NCBI RefSeq assembly: GCF_002994745.2
Contig: NW_020126819.1
Location: 434,001-498,000 of the forward strand
Reading direction: 5' to 3'
DNA length: 64,000 bases
From: Rosa chinensis
Taxonomy: Eukaryota; Streptophyta; Magnoliopsida; Rosales; Rosaceae
The notes beneath the pieces are model-generated. The model was given only the letters and a program-made list of their open reading frames with translations. It searched no databases and had not been told where the DNA came from. A program made the translations under genes and the position numbers. Numbering within the stretch: position 1 is the first letter of the stretch; each line of letters begins with the position of its first letter. Of this stretch, positions 46,378 to 58,514 are shown piece by piece.

Positions 46378-47809
46378 TGATACGTGCAAAAGCAATCGCC
46401 AATTTAAACCCTGAAAAATGTAGTTGTTAGTATAGAATAAGCAGGGATCGTTCAAGCCGGGGATTGAGGGTGCTAACATGTGAGAAACAAATTAAAGACA
46501 AGAATATACAAATTTACAAGTTTCACGAAAATTAGAATTTTTACAAGTACAAGCATGCATAGATTTTCGAAACAACAAATGAACAACAAAGAATTAGAGA
46601 GCACACATACATGTGTCACGAATTAGAGAGTAAGGAATGAGAGAATAACAAAATATACAAGTATATATAGACATAGATTTCGAAAGAAAGAGAGAATTTG
46701 AGTTAGAAAAGGTTTTGGGAATCCTACTCCTATTTATACACAATTTACAAGTCCATATCATATTAGAAAACCATATACAACAAGGATTCCTAGTTATATA
46801 CTAATTAGGATTACTTAATTACTAAGAAAACAAATTGTTGACCAAGTCAAACATTAAATCCTAAGTCAAAACTAACTCTAACTACTTTCCCTAAAATTTA
46901 GGAACCTATCCCTTAAATTAAGGAGACCTAACAAACTCATAACAAACTCCTAAAAAACACTAAAACTAAAACAAACACATATTTACTATTCACGGACTCA
47001 CTATTCACGAAATTAAAAACATTTATTATTATTATTATTATTTTTTTTTATTTAACTAGATTAACATGCTACCTAAAAATCTAAGTTAATTTTATTTATT
47101 TACACAAACAAGAAAACATAAAGATGGGGGGTTTTTGAAGATCAAAATATAAAATTTCGAAAACATTAAAAGATTAAAAACAAGAAAACATTTTATTTAC
47201 ATAGGTGGGAAAAGAAGAATTTTTGGAAAACAATTCATCAAGAACAATCAAGAACAACATATTCATGCATCCCTTAATCTTTATTAATTGCCAAGAACAC
47301 CATCAATCAAGACACAAAGATCAAAGCAACCAATGTCCCTTTAAACTTTCTTTCTTATGTGAATCGAAATAGCAAAGCACTAGACCAATTTATTTCGAAA
47401 AGTAGACATCACACATACGTTGAAAATCCGTTTTCAAATCATTAAGTTCAAGAAAGAATTGATGAACATGCAAATCCAAGCACTCAAAGCAAGTCAATTC
47501 ATCACATGCATAATCTGATTTCGACTCAAAGCAAGCCTTTACTACTTATTTCGAATTAAGGTTCACAAAGCATCAACCCTAATTACTAGCAAGTTACATG
47601 CAAGTCATCCTAATTGTTTGTCAGACTTAGTAAATCGTTAACATGTAATGAAGCATAAAACCAGATTATTATTCTTTCAATTCGGCAACTAAGCAAGATC
47701 AAGAACACATAAACACATCAATCATGAAAAGAACCATCTAAATTGCATCCAAAAATCAGTTTGTCACATCATAGTTTCGGTTTAAACAACAGAAATTCCA
47801 AAGCAGAAA
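46378..47809 (-). repeat. 5' LTR of element D (outer part missing)
   Basis: Nearly identical to the two pieces of the 3' LTR up to AAGCAGAAAT, then it changes abruptly to pol of F at about 47810. About 1.27 kb is missing, including the TATA region and U3, so this copy should have no promoter of its own. Confidence 0.9.
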
Positions 47810-47810
47810 T

Positions 47811-48424
47811 GATTTTCTCCTCACAAGTGTCTTTCAACTTGTCCTCTGAGATGGTGACGCCTTCCTTTGTATAGCCTACCCCTCTCTCAAGGGTAGTGAC
47901 TAGGGTATCCTCATGCATAACATCAAACATTTTCTGCGCAAGTTCATCCAAAATGTCAACAGAAAAACAATCATTAACCTCTAGGGGATACCTCATGGCT
48001 TCAAAGATGTTAAAGCCAATAATGTCACCATCGAACTCCATCGTAAGAGAACCTTCATACACATCAATCTTCGTCCTAGCTGTCCTTAAGAAAGGGCGTC
48101 CCAAAAGCAATGGAGTGGAACTTACAGGGGAGTCCTCCATTTCCAATACATAAAAATCAGCTGGGAAGATAAGATGGTTAACCTGTACAAGCACATCCTC
48201 CAACAAACCTCTAGGGTATGCAGTGGATCTGTCAGCTAACTGAATGATAACATTGTCAGATTTAAGTTCCCCTAGACCTAGGGTTTCATAAACAGAATAG
48301 GGCATAACATTAACAGATGCACCTAGGTCTAGCATAGCATTCTTAAATCTAGAGTTACCAATAGTACACGGAATAGTAAAGCTTCCAGGATCCTTACACT
48401 TTGGAGGAATCTTCCTCTGAATCA
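47811..48424 (-). pseudogene. pol: Protease fragment of element F
   Basis: This encodes the aspartic protease with [20 protein letters not shown] and the following [16 protein letters not shown] region, up to about KLKDTCEEKII. There it is cut at 47810 by the D LTR; the last residues of the open frame belong to that LTR. It is out of frame with the gag of F through a single base missing near 48424. The catalytic Asp is present. No RT, RNase H or integrase of F remains. Confidence 0.92.
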
Positions 48425-50452
48425 GGCAGAGACATTCTCACTTACCTTTACCACCTCCTTTTCACGGTTTACCCTCCTAGTAGTGCAAAGCTCTTTGAGG
48501 AACTTGGCATACTTAGGGACTTGCTTGATGGCCTCTAGGAGGGGTAAGTTTACTTGCACCTTCTTGAAAGTTTCCAAGATAGCTTGGTCACTTTCATCCT
48601 TCTTAGATTGGGCAAACCTGCGTGGGAAGGGCATGCAAGAAGAAGAAGGGTTAGCAATAACCGAATTCGATAAGTTAGAATTATTACCTTTTATTTCCGG
48701 TTTTGCCTTTAAAGATGAGGATGCCTTAGTCTCTTCCGTTGACGTTGCAGGGTCCTTCTCAATACCCAACTTGGTGGGTTCTTGGTCTTCCTCAATCTCT
48801 ATGCTCATTTGGACCTTCTTGGGTTGCTTGGGTGGATCCACAAATGGTCTTCCACTCCTCGTAGTCACAACTGATGCATTCTCCACATTACCCTTAGGGT
48901 TAGGTATTGTGCCACTAGGAAGCTTCCCAGTCTCATGAATCTTGCTCATGAAGTCCACAACTTGGCCCATCTGTTTCTTAAGATCTGCAATATCCTTAGT
49001 GTGGGTCTGTTGTCCTTGAATCAAAGCTTGAGTAGAGTTTGTCAAGGCTTGGGTGGAACTAGTCAAAGCTTCCAACGTTTTGTCATAGTGAGACATTGAA
49101 GGTCCTGAGTTCTGTTGAGGAGGAGGCATGTAGGGCCTTTGAAAAGATGATCCTTGGAATGAAGGCCCTTGAGGACGTTGGAAGTTCCCACCAAGAGGAT
49201 TCTGAACGTTATCATTGTTGGTCCACTTGAAGTTGGGATGGTCCCTCCATCCTGGGTTGTAAGTATTGGAGTAAGGGTCATGTCTAGGACGTTGAAGTCC
49301 TCCTTGGTATCCTCCTTGATATCCTCCAATAGCATTTGCAGATTCCCATCCTCCATTCTCATTAAGTTGAGGGCACTGATCTGTAACATGCCCTTGCATA
49401 GAGCATACCCCACAAGCTATTGTTGCACTTGGTCCCTTGGAACTTACCACTTGATTCATGAGAAGAGTAAGCTTATTCAGTTGGTCTTCAATGGCAGTAT
49501 TCTTGCTCACCTCATGCACCCTACGAATAGAGTGTCCTACCCCCTCATATTGTTGGGAATTCAAGGCACGATTAGCTATAAGCTCCTTCCCAACTGCAGG
49601 TGACTTATCCACAAAAGCTCCTCCAGCTGCAGCATCCAACATTTGCCTTTCCAAGGGTAAGAGTCCTTCATAGAAACATGTGAGTAGGGTCTCATCCTTC
49701 ATTTGATGTTGAGGACATTGTGCAAGTAAGGAATTGAACCTCTCATAGTAAGCAGCATAGGACTCATCATGGGCTTGCTCTATTCCACTGAGCTTCTTTC
49801 TAAGTGTGATGACCTTAGAAGCTGGGAAGTATTTTTCCAAGAAGGCCTTTCTCATTGTTTCCCATGATGTGATACGTCCTGCAGGGAGTTCATATAGCCA
49901 ATCCTTGGCTCTATCAGCTAGAGAGAATGGAAATGCTCTCATCTTCAGAAGATTCTCATCAGCTCCTTGTGGTTGCATGTTTGCACAAACAGATTGAAAT
50001 TCTCGAATATGCTTGTTAGCATCCTCCATATTAAGTCCATGGAAGATAGGGAGCTTGTGCAACAATCCACTCTTAAGCTCGAACTCTACCTGTCTTCCAG
50101 CTGCAGGGGCAGGGTATACTATGCCTGTAGGGGGTCCTCCTTCAACAGTTGCGGTGGAGAGTTCCCTAATAGATGCCATTCTCTCTTCTTCGACTTCTTC
50201 AGGTGGTGGTGAAGGTGGTGGTGTAGAGTTGGACGAAATCACAGGTGAAGGTGAACGTGAAGGAGGAGATGGACTTGGTGTAGGTGATGTAGACTCCTCA
50301 GAAAAGTAAGTCCGCTTCCCTTGCTCGTTAAATGTGTACTCTTTGTATGTTGAAGGGGAAGGGCTTGTGTGCTCAAGAAGTGAAGGACCCTTCAAGCGAG
50401 CGAGCCTTGCTTCAATTTCCTTTAGTGTAGAGGATCTAAAAGGCTCGGTCAT
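48422..50452 (-). pseudogene. gag: Gag of element F
   Basis: The frame has 676 residues from [10 protein letters not shown] through the proline/serine-rich region, the capsid domain with [20 protein letters not shown], the zinc knuckle [14 protein letters not shown], and the linker to VSENVSA just before protease. The stretch around [16 protein letters not shown] is intact here, which shows that the gag/pol break in A is a frameshift. The F frame ends because one base is missing near 48424, where G reads through into protease. Confidence 0.92.
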
Positions 50453-52127
50453 TCATAGGAATCCTGAACATCATCAAAATTCAAAGAAGTTAGCAAAGTA
50501 TAAAGTGAGTTAATTACAAATTAGTGATTTATACATCAACCTTACTATTCACGAGTCACTATTCACAAGTTACTATTCACGACTTTACTATTTATGATTT
50601 ATACAAGTATAAAAAGAAGTATAAATTACAAACTATCCACAATCTTTTCACAAATAAACCACGTAAGAAGTTTATACAAGTATAAAATGTACAAAACACA
50701 TAATTTACAAGTGGAGGTTATGTTCAAGTATCTTATTATCTTTACAAAATAAAGTTAATATCTCAATTGATTACAAGTTGTAAGTCGAGCCCAATAGAAA
50801 CCACTACCATTGGTGAGATACGATCTAGGGATAGTCGCCTAGACATAAGTCACTTTCCTTTGTTTCAGAAGGCTAGATGGCCAGATTAAGAGGTAAGTGA
50901 GAGGGAGGACTCATTTTGGTGACACTACGGAGGCTACTCCCTCATTGAGGTTTAGGCCCCTATTGGCTACTCCCACATTGTGGTTTAGGCACAGTCTATA
51001 GTATCTCTGAGATCCAAATTGAACCCATCACCCAGGGTCTCAACTTAAGACACCACCTATATGCCCCTTACTCAGCTTGAAAAGAACTCATGTGTTAGAC
51101 AGTTCTCCAAATGTTAATAAAAGCCGCCCTCAACTTCAAAAGACCTTAGAAATGCACTAATGAAGGGTTAAGGCTAATATTAACAAAAGGGCCCTTATCT
51201 ACTCATACGATTTTACACACTTATAACAATCAAGAATTTAACAATATTTACAATTAATTCTTTTCTTTTCTTTTGTTTAACAAGATTAGACACATTTTAC
51301 ACAAATTCTTTCAAACAAAACGTCACAAACACATTTTTTTTTTTTCCTTTTTTTTTATTTTTTTTATTTTTTTACGAAAATACTTACAAGTAATTGTTTT
51401 CTTTGCTTTTCTTTACAATTATTTTCAACACTTAGGTACGGGAACAGGGAGTCTCGATGTGCAATGGGACTGAAACAGCTACCCTTTTCAAGACTATGTT
51501 TAATCCAATATACCTTAGTGAATCACAACATTTTCACTCGTTATGTATATTATTGATTTCAAATTAAATTCCAAGCGGTAAATCAAGAGGACGTGCGGCC
51601 CAAGTATAGTCGTCTAGACACCAAGTCTCTCCTACATCCTTTGGGCAACCTTACTGAAATGGCCAGGTAGGGGAGGGCGACCACGAGAGGTAGGATCCAT
51701 TTTGGCATAGGCTACTTCCTCATTGAGGTTTACGCCCATTTGTAAGCACTTCTGAATCCAAGAACCAGTCATGAGCGTTGTCCCCTTCCTAGACACCATC
51801 CCACATAGGCTATACTTACTTGGATATAAAAGGTTCTAAGTGTGAAGACAGTTCAATGAATGTTAATAAAAGCCGCCCTCAACCTTAAGGGACCTGGACT
51901 AGGTACCAATAAGGGGTTTAGGCCAATATTAATAAACACGACTTCACCTATTCCTTCTTTAATTTACAACTTACAATAAAAATTCGTATTCAACAATATA
52001 AACAACAACCTAAGTAACTAATTTTCGACAATTACAAAATAATTAACAAGTAATTTTTTTTTTTTTTTTTTTCGAATACAACATATAAACAAAACAAATA
52101 TTCACATATTTAGCAAGTGATTTTTCA
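50453..52127 (-). other. Leader of element F
   Basis: Same plan as the leader of A: modules at about 50771-51204 and 51560-51955, with a T-rich run broken by other bases at about 51331-51373 and a T-run near 52055-52072. No credible frame. Confidence 0.78.
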
Positions 52128-52146
52128 ATCCCCGGCAACGGCGCCA
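52128..52146 (-). other. Primer-binding site (tRNA-Asp) of element F
   Basis: Same 19-base site, five bases from the LTR. Confidence 0.88.
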
Positions 52147-52151
52147 AAAAT

Positions 52152-54532
52152 TGGTGTCGCTTTTGTTGAGCGACCAATTTAACCCTGAAATGTCATTAGT
52201 AGTATAGAATAAATAGGGATCGTTCTATTCCGGGGATTGAGGGTACACCTGTCATTATCAAACAATTAAATAATTAAAATTAAAACAAAGTATAATATTT
52301 ACAAAAATATAACAAAATATATACATATTTACGAAATTAGGGGGATTTTTGGTTTTGATTTTCGGAAATTAAACTAAGTAAAGAAAACAATTAAAATGCA
52401 AAAACATAAAAATGCAAATGAAATGCACGAACAAAGATCAAATCGGAATTTATAATCAAAGTTAATTCAAGTTCATCATTGTTCATCATAGTCATGCAAG
52501 AGGAATTGATCATGTGAAACGTTCTAAGCAAACAATTTCCCATATTTTACTTCAATGCTAATTAACCTAAGTGAAAGCACCTAGATTAATTCTATCAAAC
52601 ATGCAATCAAACCCTAGAAAGCTAGTCAATCATGTCATGTTCAACGCATTAAGCATCTAGAAAGGCTATCAATTCAAATGTGCAACTTAGTATGAAAAAG
52701 TTCACCTAATTGCAATCTCCTTTGATTAAATTTCGGTTTTTGTACAAAACCTTTACTACTTGTTGATTCAAGAACACAAAACCAAAAAGTTGATTCATGT
52801 TCTCAAATTCGTAGCAACATTCACATAAAAACCCTAAATGTTTCGAACCATTCAAGATTATCATACAAACGATTTCTATCATGCAAATTCAATCAAACAC
52901 TTACACAAAAGCAACCATAAATCACAATATATGAATCTGAAAATTAACAATTAATCATAAAATTTCAGAAATCAATACTTGTTCATACATAAGTGTCAAC
53001 TAAGGCAAACCAACGAAAATTACAAAGCAAAGGTACAAGGAGAATCGGATTACACCGTGATGAAGATGAGATGGATGAAATGATGATGTGGTCTCTTGAA
53101 TTTCGAAAGCAATCTTCAAGGTGGAGGGTGGATGGTATGCACGGCTTGTCTTCTTCTTCCTTGGCCTTGCTTGCACTTCGTGGTTGCCCTAGAGGATGGA
53201 GAGGAGCACGGCTAAGCTAGAGAGTTTTCTGAATTAGTTCTCAAGTGTAGAACGTAAAAAATGGAACTAGGAACTTCTTGACGTTGAGAGAAGAGAGGAA
53301 TATATAGGGGACGGCTTCTAGGTCTTCAAGCCGTGTAAAACCCTAGAGAAACTCACGGCAATAGCTTGCTTCCTCCACATAATTTCCTCCAATGATTTCG
53401 TGCCACATAAGCCCTATGAGGTGGTGCAACCAATCACAAAATTCCAGAATTAATTCCCTAAATAATCTTGCCGAAATATATAGAGATATTTTCTGATTTC
53501 CTTCACCAATTTCGGCAACAATATATTTAGAGAATAAAGGGGGACGAACCTAGACTCCTTTGAGAGCTTTTTGTGTTCAACACATATTCTCTTTCCTTTA
53601 AAAGCTCCCTAAGAAATCTCCACGAAATCTCTCTTGAATTTCTGATTTTCCACACGGCAAAACCCTAGTTTCTCTCTTCATTATCCCTTGGCCGAATTCT
53701 CTAGGGTTTCTCTTTTATTTTGCACGGCAATTCCTTGTTTCTCTCTTGCTTGGACGGCTAGGAGTCTCTAGGGTTTATCTCTTGATTTATTTCCATAAAA
53801 ATAACCCTAGAAAATCTCCTTTTAATTTCTGATTTTCTTGGACGCCACCTCCTTGTTTCTCTCTTGCAAATTCACGGCAACAACAACTTTAGTGCTAGGG
53901 TTTGCGTCACAAACCCTAGTTCCATGGGCTTTGGTGGGCTTTTATCCAATTAGCCGAAAATCCAACAAGTCTTGAGAGTTTTTGGGCCTCCATGCGTCAC
54001 TTCTATGCTATGTCATCTTCCAACGTCACAACACTTTATTTTTCCATTTCTTTTTCATAGTAACGTTGGAAACTTCATTGGTGGGCTTTCCTCATTTTCG
54101 CAGGGTTTCCTGGTTGGACCAGGAAAACTCTTTTTCTTCATTTCTGCTCATTTCTGTGGCTCATTGTTCTTCATCTTTGCTCCCCTTGGTGATCGCAAGC
54201 TCCTCTTTCCATTTGTGAGTTCATTTCCACTTTCTAGCTCGGAGGTCCTGAAAATAGAAACTAGTAAGAAAAATAGAAACTTTCCTAAAATGAAAAATGG
54301 CAACTTTCCTAAACTGAAAATGGAAACTTTCTAAAAAATGAAAAATAGAAATTACTGAAAATGGAAACTTACTAAAAATGATAAATAGAAACTACAAAAA
54401 TAGAAACTTTCTACAAATAGGAACTTTCCCAATCAAAGAATGGAAACTTTCCTAAACAGGGTTTTATTAAGGAAATAACGCAGAAAATGCAGGGAAAAGC
54501 GAGTAAAACGTCGCATTAAAATGCTCCTATCA
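52152..54532 (-). repeat. 5' LTR of element F
   Basis: 2381 bases, starting TGGTGTCGC (A has TGATGTCGC) and ending CTCCTATCA. The U5 stem GTCGCT/AGCGAC and the TATA region (about 53298-53306) are intact. It is followed at once by G's protease sequence GGAAGATAAG. Confidence 0.93.
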
Positions 54533-56816
54533 GGAAGATAAGATGGTTAACCTGTACAAGCACATCCTCCAACAAACCTCTAGGGTATGCATTGGATCTG
54601 TCAGCTAGCTGAATGATAACGTTGTCAGATTTAAGTTCCCCTAGACCTAGGGTTTCATAAACAGAGTAGGGCATAACATTAACAGATGCACCTAGGTCTA
54701 GCATGGCATTCTTAAATCTAGAGTTACCAATAGTACAAGGAATAGTAAAGCTTCCAGGATCCTTACACTTTGGAGGAATCTTCCTCTGAATCAGGGCAGA
54801 GACATTCTCACTTACCTTTACCACCTCCTTTTCACGGTTTACTCTCCTAGTAGTGCAAAGCTCTTTGAGGAACTTGGCATACTTAGGGACTTGCTTGATG
54901 GCCTCTAGGAGGGGTAGGTTCACTTGCACCTTCTTGAAAGTTTCCAAGATGGCTTGGTCACTTTGATCCTTCTTAGATTGGGCAAACCTGCGTGGGAAGG
55001 GCATGCAAGAAGTAGAAGGGTTAGCAATAACCGAATTTGTTAAGTTAGAATTACTACCTGATACTTCCGGTTTTGCCTTTAATGGTGAGGACGCCCTTGT
55101 CTCTTCCTTGGACGTGGCAGGGTCCTTCTCAAGACCCAACTTGGTGGGGTCTTGGTCTTTCTCAATTTCTATGCTCACTTGGGCCTTCTTGGGTTGCTTT
55201 GGTTGATCCACAAATGGTCTTCCACTCCTTGTAGTAACAACTGATGCATTCTCCACATTAGGGTTAGGTATTGTATTACTAGGGAGCTTGCCAGTCTCGT
55301 GGATCTTGCTCATGAAATCCACAACTTGACCCATTTGCTTCTTGAGCTCTGCAATGTCCTTGGTGTGGGTCTGTTGTCCTTGAATCAAAGCCTGTGTAGA
55401 GTTTGTCAAGCTTTGGGTAGAACTAGTCAAGGCCTCCAACGTCTTGTCATAGTGAGACGTTGAAGATCCTGAATTTTGTTGAGGAGGAGGCATGTAAGGC
55501 CTTTGAAAAGATGACCCTTGGAATGAAGGCCCTTGTGGACGTTGGAAATTCCCTCCAAGAGGATTCTGAACGTTATCATTGTTGGTCCACTTGAAGTTGG
55601 GATGGTCCCTCCATCCTGGGTTGTAAGTATTGGAGTAAGGGTCATGTCTAGGACGTTGAGGTCCTCCTTGATATCCTCCTTGATATCCTCCAATAGCATT
55701 TGTAGATTCCCAACCTCCATTTTCATTAAGTTGGGGGCACTGATCTGTAACATGCCCTTGCATAGAGCACACCCCACAAGCCATTGTTGCACTTGATCCC
55801 TTGGAACTTACCACTTGGTTCATGAGGAGAGTTAGCTTATTCAGTTGATCTTCAATGGCAGTATTCTTGCTCATCTCATGCACCCTACGAGTAGAGTGTC
55901 CTACCCCCTCATATTGTTGAGAGTTTAGGGCACGATTAGCTATAAGTTCCTTCCCAACCGCAGGTGACTTATCCACAAAAGATCCTCCAGCTGCAGCATC
56001 AAGCATTTGCCTTTCCAAGGGTAAGAGTCCCTCGTAGAAACATGTAAGTAGGGTCTCATCCTTCATCTGATGTTGAGGACATTGTGCAAGTAAGGAGTTG
56101 AACCTCTCATAGTAGGCAGCATAGGACTCATCATGAGCTTGCTCTATTCCACTAAGCTTCTTCCTAAGTGTGATGACTTTTGAAGCTGGGAAGTATTTTT
56201 CCAAGAAGGCCTTTCTCATTGTTTCCCATGATGTGATACGTCCTGCAGGAAGTTCATATAGCCAATCCTTGGCTCTATCAGCTAGAGAGAATGGAAATGC
56301 TCTCATCTTAAGAAGGTTTTCATCCGCCCCTTGTGGTTGCATGTTTGCACAAACAGATTGGAATTCTCGTACGTGCTTGTTAGCATCCTCCATATTAAGT
56401 CCATGGAAGATAGGGAGCTTGTGCAACAATCCACTCTTAAGCTCAAACTCTGCCTGTCTTCCAGCTGCAGGGGCAGGGTATACTATGCCTGTAGGGGGTC
56501 CTCCTTCAACAGTTGCGGTGGAGAGTTCCCTAATAGATGCCATTCTCTCTTCTTCGACTTCTTCAGGTGGTGGTGAAGGTGGTGGTGTAGAGTTGGACGA
56601 AATCACAGGTGAAGGTGATCGTGAAGGAGGAGATGGACTTGGTGTAGGTGATGTAGACTCCTCAGAACAGTAGGTCCTCTTCCCTTGCTCGTTAAATGTG
56701 TACTCTTTGTATGTTGAAGGAGAAGGGCTTGTGAACTCAAGGAGTGAAGGACCCTTCAAACGAGCTAGTCTTGCTTCAATTTCCTTTATTGTAGATGGTC
56801 TAAAAGGCTCGGTCAT
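54533..56816 (-). pseudogene. gag-pol: Gag-protease frame of element G (cut by F)
   Basis: This is the best-preserved gag start in the window, about 760 residues from MTEPFRPSTI. It holds the proline/serine-rich N-terminus, the capsid domain, the zinc knuckle [14 protein letters not shown], the linker and the protease with [20 protein letters not shown], all in one frame without the frameshifts seen in A and F. It breaks after [11 protein letters not shown], where the LTR of F begins; the last five residues of the open frame are LTR-derived. It shows that Gag and Pol are encoded as one continuous frame in this family. Confidence 0.94.
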
Positions 56817-57691
56817 TCATAGGATTCCTGAACATTATCAGAATTCAAAGAAGTTAGCAAAGTATAAAGTAAACTAATTACAAATTAGCGATTTATACAT
56901 CAACATTACTATTCACGAGTTACTATTCATGACTTTACTATTTATGATTTATACAAGTATAAAATAGAGTATAAATTAAAAACTATCCACAATCTTTTCA
57001 CAAATAAACCACGTAAGAAGTTTATACAAGTATAAAATGTACAAAACAACACAATTTACAAGTGGAGGTTATGTTCAAGTATCTTATTATCTTTACAAAA
57101 TAAAGTTAATATCTCAATTGATTACAAGTTGTAAGTCGAGCCCAATAGAAACCACTACTATTGGTGAGATACGATCTAGGGATAGTCTCCTAGACATAAG
57201 TCACTTTCCTTTGTTTCAGAAGGCTAGATGGCCAGATTAAGAGGTAAATGAGAGGGAGGACTCATTTTGGTGACACTACGGAGGCTACTCCCTCATTGAG
57301 GTTTAGGCCCCTATTGGCTACTCCCACATCGTGGTTTACGCACAGTCTATAGTATCTCTGAGATCCAATTTGAACCCATCACCCAGGGTCTCAACCTAGA
57401 CACCACCTATATGCCCCTTACTCAGCTTGAAAAGAACTCATGTGTTAGAAAGTCCTCCAAATGTTAATAAAAGCCGCCCTCAACTCCAAAAGACCTTAGA
57501 AAGGCACTAATGAAGGGTTAAGGCCAATATTAACAAAAGGGCCCTTATCTACTCATACGATTTTACACACTTATAACAATCAAGAATTTAACAATATTTA
57601 CAATTAATTCTTTAAATTTCTTTTGTTTAACAAAATTTGACACACTGTAAACACAACTTTTACACAACAAAACGTCACACTTTGTACAACT

Positions 57692-57732
<41 letters not shown>

Positions 57733-58490
57733 GAAAATACTTACAAGTGATTGTTTTCTTTCCTTTTCTTTACAATTATTTTCAACACTTAGGTACGGGA
57801 ACAGGGAGTCTCGATGTGCAGTGGGACTGAAACAGCTACCCATTTCAAGACTATGTTTAATCCAATATACCTTAGTGAATCACAATATTTTCATTTATTA
57901 TCTATATCATTGATTTCAAATTCAATTCCAAGCGGTAAATCAAGAGGACGTGCGGCCCAAGTATAGTCGTCTAGACACAAAGTCCTTCCTACATCCTTTG
58001 GGCAACCTTACTGAGATGGCCAGGTAGGGGAGGGCGAACACAAGAGGTAGGATCCATTTTGGCATAGGCTACTCCCTCATTGAGGTTTACGCCCATTTGT
58101 AAGCACTTCTGAATCCAAGAACCAGTCATGAGCGTTGTCCCCTTCCTAGACACCATCCCACATAGGCTATACTTACTTGGATGAAAAAGGTCCTAAGTGT
58201 GAAGACAGTTCAATGAATGTTAATAAAGGCCGCCCTCAACCTTAAGGAACCTGAACTAGGTACCAATAAGGGGTTTAGGCCAATATTAATAAACACGACT
58301 TCACCTATTCCTTCTTTAATTTACAACTTACAATTAAAATTCGTATTCAATAATATAAATAACAACCTAAGTAATTAATCTACTAATTTTCGACAATTAC
58401 AAAATAATTAACAAGTAAAATTTTTTTTTTTTTTTTTTTTCGGTCACAATATACAAAACAAATATTCACAATATGGCAAATGATTTTTCA
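56817..58490 (-). other. Leader of element G
   Basis: Two modules at about 57130-57560 and 57930-58310, with a 34-base T-run between them (57697-57730) and a second T-run near 58421-58440. No credible frame. Confidence 0.78.
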
Positions 58491-58509
58491 ATCCCCGGCA
58501 ACGGCGCCA
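58491..58509 (-). other. Primer-binding site (tRNA-Asp) of element G
   Basis: Same 19-base site, five bases from the LTR. Confidence 0.88.
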
Positions 58510-58514
58510 AAAAT

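Larger units (their letters stand above)
23103..47809 (-). mobile_element. Element D: Ty3/gypsy (Athila-like) retrotransposon, heavily interrupted
   Basis: In sense: 5' LTR 46378-47809 (outer part missing), PBS 46354-46372, leader, gag-pol (45397 down to 35285), 3' region, polypurine tract 32754-32768 and 3' LTR 32753-30925 plus 23977-23103. Element E sits in the 3' LTR; solo LTRs M and L sit in the integrase. Removing them leaves an element of roughly 13 kb. D has its own LTR family of about 2.7 kb but a gag-pol closely related to A's. It is inserted into C on the left. The right end is lost at a joint with F. It is defective: a frameshift in RT, two insertions in integrase, and a 5' LTR without promoter. 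Confidence 0.9.
47810..54532 (-). mobile_element. Element F: 5' half of an A-like retrotransposon
   Basis: What remains, right to left, is the 5' LTR 52152-54532, PBS, leader, gag and part of protease. Everything 3' of the protease was removed at the joint with D (47810). The right end abuts the protease sequence of G, which is thus its insertion target. The coding region is very close to those of A and G. Confidence 0.9.
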
